From Nematostella vectensis (lineage: Eukaryota; Cnidaria; Anthozoa; Actiniaria; Edwardsiidae): a stretch of 64,000 nt of DNA. Below, piece by piece: positions 58,291 through 64,000 of this stretch. The notes beneath the pieces were generated by a model that was given only the letters and a program-made list of their open reading frames with translations, made no database searches and had not been told where the DNA came from. Where the stretch lies: NCBI RefSeq assembly GCF_932526225.1, contig NC_064036.1:6641519-6705518 (forward strand), given 5' to 3'. Every line of letters begins with the position of its first letter. Position 1 is the stretch's first letter. Made by a program: the position numbers and the translations under genes.

Positions 58291-59015
58291 CTCAACTTAT
58301 TGCACTCGGTGATAAAGTTCGCAAAAACTTTTCTATTTGACAAGTTGTTCAGCTAATATTCTAAAGGCGCTCAGAGGAAATACCGAGTATCGCCGAGTAA
58401 GGTCGTGGCCTGCTACTGCTTCTGCGCATGCTCCAAACTTTATAACCGCGTACAAAATGGTATATATATACCAGGACTAAATTTATCAGCCAATCATAAG
58501 ACGTTTTGGACAAAAGAGATTGTTTCTTCTAGCCAATAGTGTACGTAAACACGGTACAGGTAAAGGTTGAACTACGGAAAAGGATCGTTAAGGCACTTTG
58601 CCTGACTTCTGACTTTCAACTTGCTTTTATGACGAAAATAAACTACGAAGAGATAAACTTTTGGCCAAAATCTTAAAGAGCACAAAAGTTGCCCAAGCAC
58701 ATTACACAAGAGTCTTATATTTGTTTCTATTAGAATGAAGTTCTCACGAGTCGTTTCTCTGAGTTTGTGTCCGAGCACAGTATTTTTACTTTTTATATGG
58801 AACCTCTTTCTAAATATAACCTTGTGCGTCACAAGTAATCAACGAATAGCTGGACCAATGTCACGTTCAAGGGGATTCGAATGTTTGTTTGTTTTATGTA
58901 ATAAAGTGTATTCGACTAAATGCTTTTTTGGTTTGTTTTTGTCCTGATGATGTCCTGGAGAAATTAAGGAAAGGTAGAGTGAAGTTTGTTGGCACATATT
59001 ATAGAGAGACTACGG
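58291..59015. other. Ras upstream region
   Basis: Includes the likely Ras 5' UTR and promoter. A palindromic TATA stretch (GGTATATATATACC) lies at about 58459-58472. No coding feature accepted. Confidence 0.4.
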
Positions 59016-59200
59016 CGCAGTCATAGGTATCATATGGAAGAATCAAAGTATTTGAAGATTCCTTAATAAGAAATGACCCACTTTTTGGCCGCCAAGAGGG
59101 GAAGGGGGGTGCGCAGTCATAGGTATCATATGGAAAAATCATAGTATTTGAAGATTCCTTAAGAAATGATCCACTTTTTGGCCGCCAAGGGAGGGGGGAT
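59016..59200 (+). repeat. Dispersed repeat, two tandem copies (same family as 8102 and 18708)
   Basis: GCGCAGTCATAGGTATCATA starts at 59016 and 59111 (95-bp period). Each copy is followed by GTATTTGAAGATTCCTTAA, AAATGA-CCACTTTTTGGCC and GCCAAG. Confidence 0.8.
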
Positions 59201-59671
59201 GGAGATTTAACTAACTGTTTTAGACTTATTTTTGCCGCCTTTAGAGTACGAGTGAGCCCTGTGCCCGACTCCTGATGCTACGCGCCTAGCAAACGACTTT
59301 CGCATCACAATACAGCCTGGAGTAGGAAAAAAAAGAGGTAAAGCTGTCTGCACTCTAATGCTCGAAAGCTCCCGAAGTCGGTGAAGGTGATAAGAAATTT
59401 ATATTGGAGTTGAGAGAATTGGTAAAAAAAATCACATTCGTCCCTCTTCTACTCGACTTGGTCTACCTGCGGACTTTCTTTCTCTTTTTTCCTATAAACC
59501 TTACTACACATTACAACATCATATATAATACACTTGATTTGGGGTTATAATTTGGGGTCACAGAAAGCCACGCCCCTACTGGTCATTTTCTTATATTTTT
59601 TTACCCTGATAAAACAAAGGTCGCCAACAATCGTATCTTGATAATCGAGGCCTTTCTCTATTGTGTATATC

Positions 59672-59984
59672 CAGGCCCGTAGCCAGGGGGGGTTCGGACG
59701 AACTGTCCCACCCGGCTCGAAGGTCCGCTCAGAGCAAACACAAAATTATAACGTTTGACTGGATAATAAATGTCTTTAAAATGACTAGGAAATCTTTTTA
59801 GAATAATTATCTTTGTTATTATCGCTATATGTTAAAAAGCACCCTATAAATAACATTTTAAATACAAGATTGTATTTATTTAAAGTATTGATTGCCTAAT
59901 GTAATAAGGCGAGGTGAGGGGGAAATTTGGTCCGCTGAAATAGAAAAACGAACCACCCCGCTCAAAATCCTGGCTACGGGCCTG
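59672..59984. mobile_element. MITE with perfect 16-bp terminal inverted repeats
   Basis: CAGGCCCGTAGCCAGG (59672-59687) is the exact inverse of CCTGGCTACGGGCCTG (59969-59984). ATATC flanks both sides, a possible target duplication. It is non-coding; loose relatives of the end (GTAGCCAGG) occur elsewhere, for example near 62850. Confidence 0.85.
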
Positions 59985-60003
59985 ATATCAATACATTACT
60001 CAG

Positions 60004-60969
60004 CTAATGTGGAGTGGTGCTGATTTTACACTGCATACAATAATAACAGCAACACCCTTTCCAGCAACAAGCGGCAGCCAAATTACTGGAATTCCTTCCC
60101 TTCAAGAGACACGAGACCACTGGTGTACCACAAGTGACCTGGACCCCAGCACAGCACGCCTGCTTACTGGCAATGTATTCCGCCATCAGTCCGTCCAGTG
60201 TAGAACCATCGAAGACGACTCCGTGACCCGGGTAGACTTTATCTACATTGGGAGCAAGCTCTCTTAATTTTTGTGCCGTCTGGATGTAATGCGTGACATT
60301 GCTCGTCGGTAGCACGTCTAGAAGAGGGCCAATATATGCGACATCCCCGCTAAAAAGAGACTTTGTATTCTCCTCATATAGTGCGATGCTACCTACAGTA
60401 TGCCCCGGAAGATGAATAACTCTGAGTTGACGATCCCCTAAGTCAAACAAGTCGCCATCTTCGAGGAGTCTGCTAGGTTTGGCAGCCAGGACTTTGTAAT
60501 TTTGCGCTCTCCAATCTTGTGTTGGCGGTCTCGCTATTTCCTTCGCTGTCATTAGAGAACAACACACGTATTGATTTCCTTTCTCTATAGCGTCGCCTTC
60601 TAGTCTATGAATTGAAAATTTCTCAAACTGATGCGCCCCTCCTGTGTGATCAAAGTGGATATGGGTAGCAACAGCTTCATAAGGCTTTTCTCCAATGATA
60701 TTATTTTTCTTAAGAAATCCCGGTAGATCCCAGAGTCCTATCCCGGTGTCTATAATCAAATCCCTCTCTGCTCCCTTCAATACCCAGATATTGGGCTGAT
60801 TCCAAGAAGTATAGTAGTTTTCTCGTAGCATGAAAATATTATTGTCTAATTCTTCCAGGTGAAACTCTTCGGTTTCGAGAGTAGCTGGTGCTGTCTTCGC
60901 CATAACCTCTGTACTACTCAATCTGTATTTACTTACATTCACTCGAGGAATAAGTATGCAAATTACCAC
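60004..60969 (-). CDS. MBLAC2: MBLAC2-like metallo-beta-lactamase-fold hydrolase, single exon
   Basis: The open frame is 321 codons. The preferred start is Met23 at 60901-60903 (MAKTAPATLE), giving 299 aa; the upstream ATG adds 22 residues unlike the family. In 321-aa numbering the zinc-binding set is complete: HIHFDH (H103, H105, D107, H108), PGHTVGS (H190), SGDVAY (D209) and PGHG (H249). NIWVLKGAERDLIIDTGIGL and QDWRAQNYKVLAAKPS match MBLAC2. The human protein (279 aa) has been reported as a palmitoyl-CoA hydrolase; the substrate here is inferred from family. After residue ~275 the tail is unusual: VQVTCGTPVVSC, then AACCWKGCCCYYCMQC, a cysteine cluster that could be palmitoylated. Orientation and spacing suggest it is independent of Ras. 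Confidence 0.85.
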   Translation of the reverse strand: MVICILIPRVNVSKYRLSSTEVMAKTAPATLETEEFHLEELDNNIFMLRENYYTSWNQPNIWVLKGAERDLIIDTGIGLWDLPGFLKKNNIIGEKPYEAVATHIHFDHTGGAHQFEKFSIHRLEGDAIEKGNQYVCCSLMTAKEIARPPTQDWRAQNYKVLAAKPSRLLEDGDLFDLGDRQLRVIHLPGHTVGSIALYEENTKSLFSGDVAYIGPLLDVLPTSNVTHYIQTAQKLRELAPNVDKVYPGHGVVFDGSTLDGLMAEYIASKQACCAGVQVTCGTPVVSCLLKGRNSSNLAAACCWKGCCCYYCMQCKISTTPH

Positions 60970-61194
60970 TTATGGAATATGAATAGCTTACCGTGAAACA
61001 CCTGACTCAATTATATAAGTTTGTTAGTAGATGTCGCTTTATGCTTTTGCGCCCATGTCAAAACAAAGCAATCAAGGAGCATTCTTCTTGACAGCCATAT
61101 TATAACCATCAATTGTCAAATACTGCTTCCGTTTCCCCTACGATACGCCGAATACACGATCATAACACTATCACGTGACCTCGGTCTGAAATTC
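60970..61194. other. Upstream flank of the MBLAC2-like gene
   Basis: Likely promoter and 5' UTR. No other feature seen. Confidence 0.35.
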
Positions 61195-61432
61195 ATAACC
61201 ATCATCATAACCATCACCATTATCATCATAACCATCACCATTATCATCATAACCATCACCATTATCATCATAACCATCACAATTATTATCATAATCATCA
61301 CTATTATCATCATAACCATCACCATTATCATAAAACCATCGCCATTATCATCAAAACCATCACCATTATCATCATAACCATCACCATTATCATCATGATC
61401 GTCATCATCTTCATTATAACCACCTTGATGTA
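61195..61432. repeat. (ATCATN)n / ATCACC microsatellite
   Basis: About 240 bases of ATCATAACC-ATCACCATT-type repeats. The long open frames on both strands here (Ile/Thr-rich or Asp/Met-rich) come only from the repeat. Confidence 0.9.
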
Positions 61433-61453
61433 TATCCATATATTCGTCCGAAC

Positions 61454-61783
61454 TACACTCTTTTTATAAAAACGTCTTTTTTATAAAAACGTCCAGCATG
61501 AGATTTCACCAAATTTTAAGAACATGCTAAGAACATGGCGAGGCTCAGATAGCAGAAAAAAAAATTTCTTTTTTAGTCCTGATGCGTTTTAAAATGCAGA
61601 ATCAAATTGTGCTCAACCTTACTATTATTATTGATGATTAGTGTAATTCATTGGTATTATATTCTTATATACACTAAAATTTAAAAACATCCTTAAGAAC
61701 ATATCCAGCCATAACATGTCCAAAAAAATAAGAACGGCCCAGCCTCAACTGAAAATTTGTCGTTCTTATAAAAAAAGAGTGTA
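61454..61783. mobile_element. 330-bp MITE with CACTCTTTTTATAAxAACG ends
   Basis: The left end TACACTCTTTTTATAAAAACG (61454-61474) is the near-exact inverse of the right end CGTTCTTATAAAAAAAGAGTG + TA (61761-61783). TA at both ends may be the target duplication. Just inside the right end is CCCAGCCTCAACTGAAAATT, also found near 25215-25245. Confidence 0.8.
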
Positions 61784-64000
61784 AGTTCAGAGTTTAAGGA
61801 TGACCGGGAAGGACTGGTGACTAAATGGTCAAAAATTCACCGGATGCTTGATTTACCATACAAACCTTTGTAATTTCTCTCAGATTCCTCGCCTGTAAAA
61901 GGTTAAAAAAGGTTCACTTAAAAACCTTTATGGGCCGAAAATCGTAATTTTGATAAGGCACCTAACTAAGTAGTTTTGGTAAGGAATCTCAAATGTTTAG
62001 AAAATAGACAATTATTTTGTTGAGGTTCCATTGTACACGAGTTTCTAAGCAAACTTTTAAAGAGAGATAATGAAGCATTATTTCAAAACGACAACTCAAA
62101 AACAACGCGTTTTATTATTTGTTGATGTTGTGTCTTGAACAATAACAGAGACCATGCGTACGTGCATTAGGATACCACTTACATGGCGACGGGCTCCCCA
62201 AGGGACCCACGGCGCCCGGGAAGACCTCGATATTTTTTACCTTACGTCACAGCGAGCTGTGTGTGGCGTAACCTTATAAGACTTAGGTCTTAAGGGCTAG
62301 GAACCTGGTTATTGCCTCCCTATTAATGCGCTGGTGCCTCGGTACCTGTGTGTTACACAGTTCGCTAGATAGCGGTGCTGGGGCCGAAATCTCCAGCCTA
62401 GCCGTAAAGCTTTAGCTGCCATACGGTGATTCAGCGCACGTCTGGATGTATGGTCTATATTTTTGACGTTTTCAGTTAGCATAAACACCGGTTCAAATAC
62501 CAGGCAAAGAGCATATTTTTTTTCTGTTCTTTTTTTTTTTCTTCTATTCCCTCATTTCTCTTTTCTATTTCTCTAAAGAATCTTATATTTGTGTTTTTTT
62601 TTTCTTAGTTAATCTTGGTTACTTATAAGTTACTAATGGCAAAGGGGGGGGGGGGGGGATTGTAAATCACAAAAAAAAAAATCGACGCTGACCAATCAAC
62701 AAGCAACCAAAAGCATGTAGCCATGATTTTTAACAGGAGGGAGGAGGGGGCCCAAGGTTTTTTTCGCTGTATTTTAGATAATGTTTCATACATTTACTTA
62801 TTTTTGGTTGCTAAAAGTGGGGGGGGGAGGGCGTTCCCCCTAGGCCACCTCCCTGGCTACGCCCCTGAAAAGTAGTTATCGGAAAGCAAAAGCGGTTTTA
62901 TAGCATTTAAACTTGGAAATTATTGATGAGAGCCCGCAGAGTATTGGAAATTGCATATATTAAAAATGCCTTATTCTACAGCTGTTCCAGTTTTTGGGAG
63001 CTCGAGAAATTGAAAGAAAAAAGAAAGGGCAGCAAATTGCTTTCTATTTAGAACTATTTCGCATTTCGGGGACATCGCTCTTTGCGTGCAAAATTCTATA
63101 ACACATGATTACCGATCATGCTGATCTCGAACGGTGTTACATAGGTGTGGTAAGCGATCTGACACTTTTTCCTTAGCGTATTAGATATAAGATTCTAGAG
63201 CCCCTCCATACTCGTATTTTTTTATCAGATCATCCCCATACTTTGAGATCTTGGGTGTCCGCATTTTAATAGCATCTTCTCACTCAGTTGGGTGTCAATG
63301 AAGGACAGCATTTGTGAATTATTTGTTTTTATGTACACTGGCTTTCATATTTTAATTATTCTCTTCAGTTCTTTGCGGTTCCCACATTGTTCCCCTTCAA
63401 GAAGAACTGGGCGACATTCCTGCGATACTAGTGCTTCCCACGAGTTAATATTGGTGTTTGGTCGTCATCACAGGAACTTTTTGTATGTTTGTACAAAACT
63501 TTTTCGTATGTCTCGCTTCCCAATCCTTATTGGCCTTAAAACCTTAACTTCTCCCATATAGTTTCTCGAAACAAAAACTCGTATCGTAATTGTAAAACTC
63601 AAATGGTAATATATCATTGTTGGTTTCATATTTCCCTAGCACTTCGTCAATTGCAAAGGTTGCTCCTTTGGGGAGGGAAACCCGAAATTCTGGGCGAGCC
63701 TATACAAGCCAAGGTGTTTGACATTATTTGATATTTTCGGTTTTTGTAATATGTGGGAAAGTTATACTCCTACTAACCAAGCGCTCGTCTGGAAATTTGA
63801 AAGATACAGTACGATGACCAGTTTCGTATCAATTCATATTAAAATTGCTCTATCTTTTTCTGCGGAGGGCCCAATGCTCATGATTTTTTCTAAGACGACT
63901 ACAAATTTACTAATGCATATGACATGCACAGAAAAGACTACACATTTTCAATTTTTTTTATTTATATGGTATTTTCTGTTTGCACATAGTGGGAGTAGTT
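61784..64000. other. Unassigned right end of the window
   Basis: No gene recognised. A comparatively GC-rich block at about 62160-62460 (ACGGCGCCCGGGAAGACC, CGGTGCTGGGGCC) stands out from its surroundings but matches nothing I know. T-rich and G-run stretches lie at 62518-62665. A MITE-like end (CCCTGGCTACGCCCCTG) is near 62850. The frame at 63292-63561 shows no motif. Confidence 0.4.

Noticed and set aside
61021..61439. Ile/Thr-rich and Asp/Met-rich frames
   Set aside because: Produced by the ATCATN/ATCACC repeat.

Overview
This is eukaryotic, intron-rich, AT-rich animal DNA full of transposon debris. The gene set points to a cnidarian, most likely an anthozoan such as a sea anemone or coral: compact multi-exon genes, secreted proteins built from PAN/Apple, EGF and SUEL (rhamnose-binding) lectin modules, CR1-like LINEs with an esterase ORF1, and many hairpin-type MITEs. 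The organism call is inference; nothing here names the species. I see no prokaryotic genes, CRISPR array, tRNA or rRNA gene.

Left third (1-24.7 kb). A LINE on the minus strand opens the window (ORF1 with an SGNH esterase, then the start of ORF2). It is followed by a minus-strand cluster of related secreted lectin genes. These are a decayed copy (3.1-6.0 kb), an intact four-exon gene encoding signal peptide-PAN-EGF-SUEL (7.1-9.6 kb), an orphan first exon with its duplicated flanks (16.7 kb), and a second copy with intact PAN, EGF and SUEL exons whose first exon I cannot find (19.3-20.8 kb). A LINE nested inside another LINE (10.7-14.1 kb), a PIF1-like helicase fragment and a broken LINE (22.9-24.7 kb) fill the gaps.

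Middle (27.1-48.4 kb). A 22-exon plus-strand gene encodes a 1136-residue DUF4062-NTPase-TPR protein with a predicted myristoylated and palmitoylated N terminus. It converges on a minus-strand, eight-exon gene for the N-terminal protein methyltransferase NTMT1.

Right third (48.4-64 kb). All genes are on the minus strand. They are a frameshifted single-exon beta-helix protein, a nine-coding-exon Ras gene (185 aa, CAAX box CIIL), and a single-exon MBLAC2-type metallo-beta-lactamase-fold gene with a cysteine-rich tail. The last 2.5 kb is repeats and unassigned sequence.

One theme runs through the window. Short tandem duplications repeatedly sit on splice junctions: a 40-bp array at a PAN exon donor, nine echoes of the end of a lectin exon, and four copies of an acceptor plus exon start in the TPR gene. 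Exon coordinates below were read by eye from splice signals and reading-frame continuity. In every complete gene the exon lengths sum to an intact frame.
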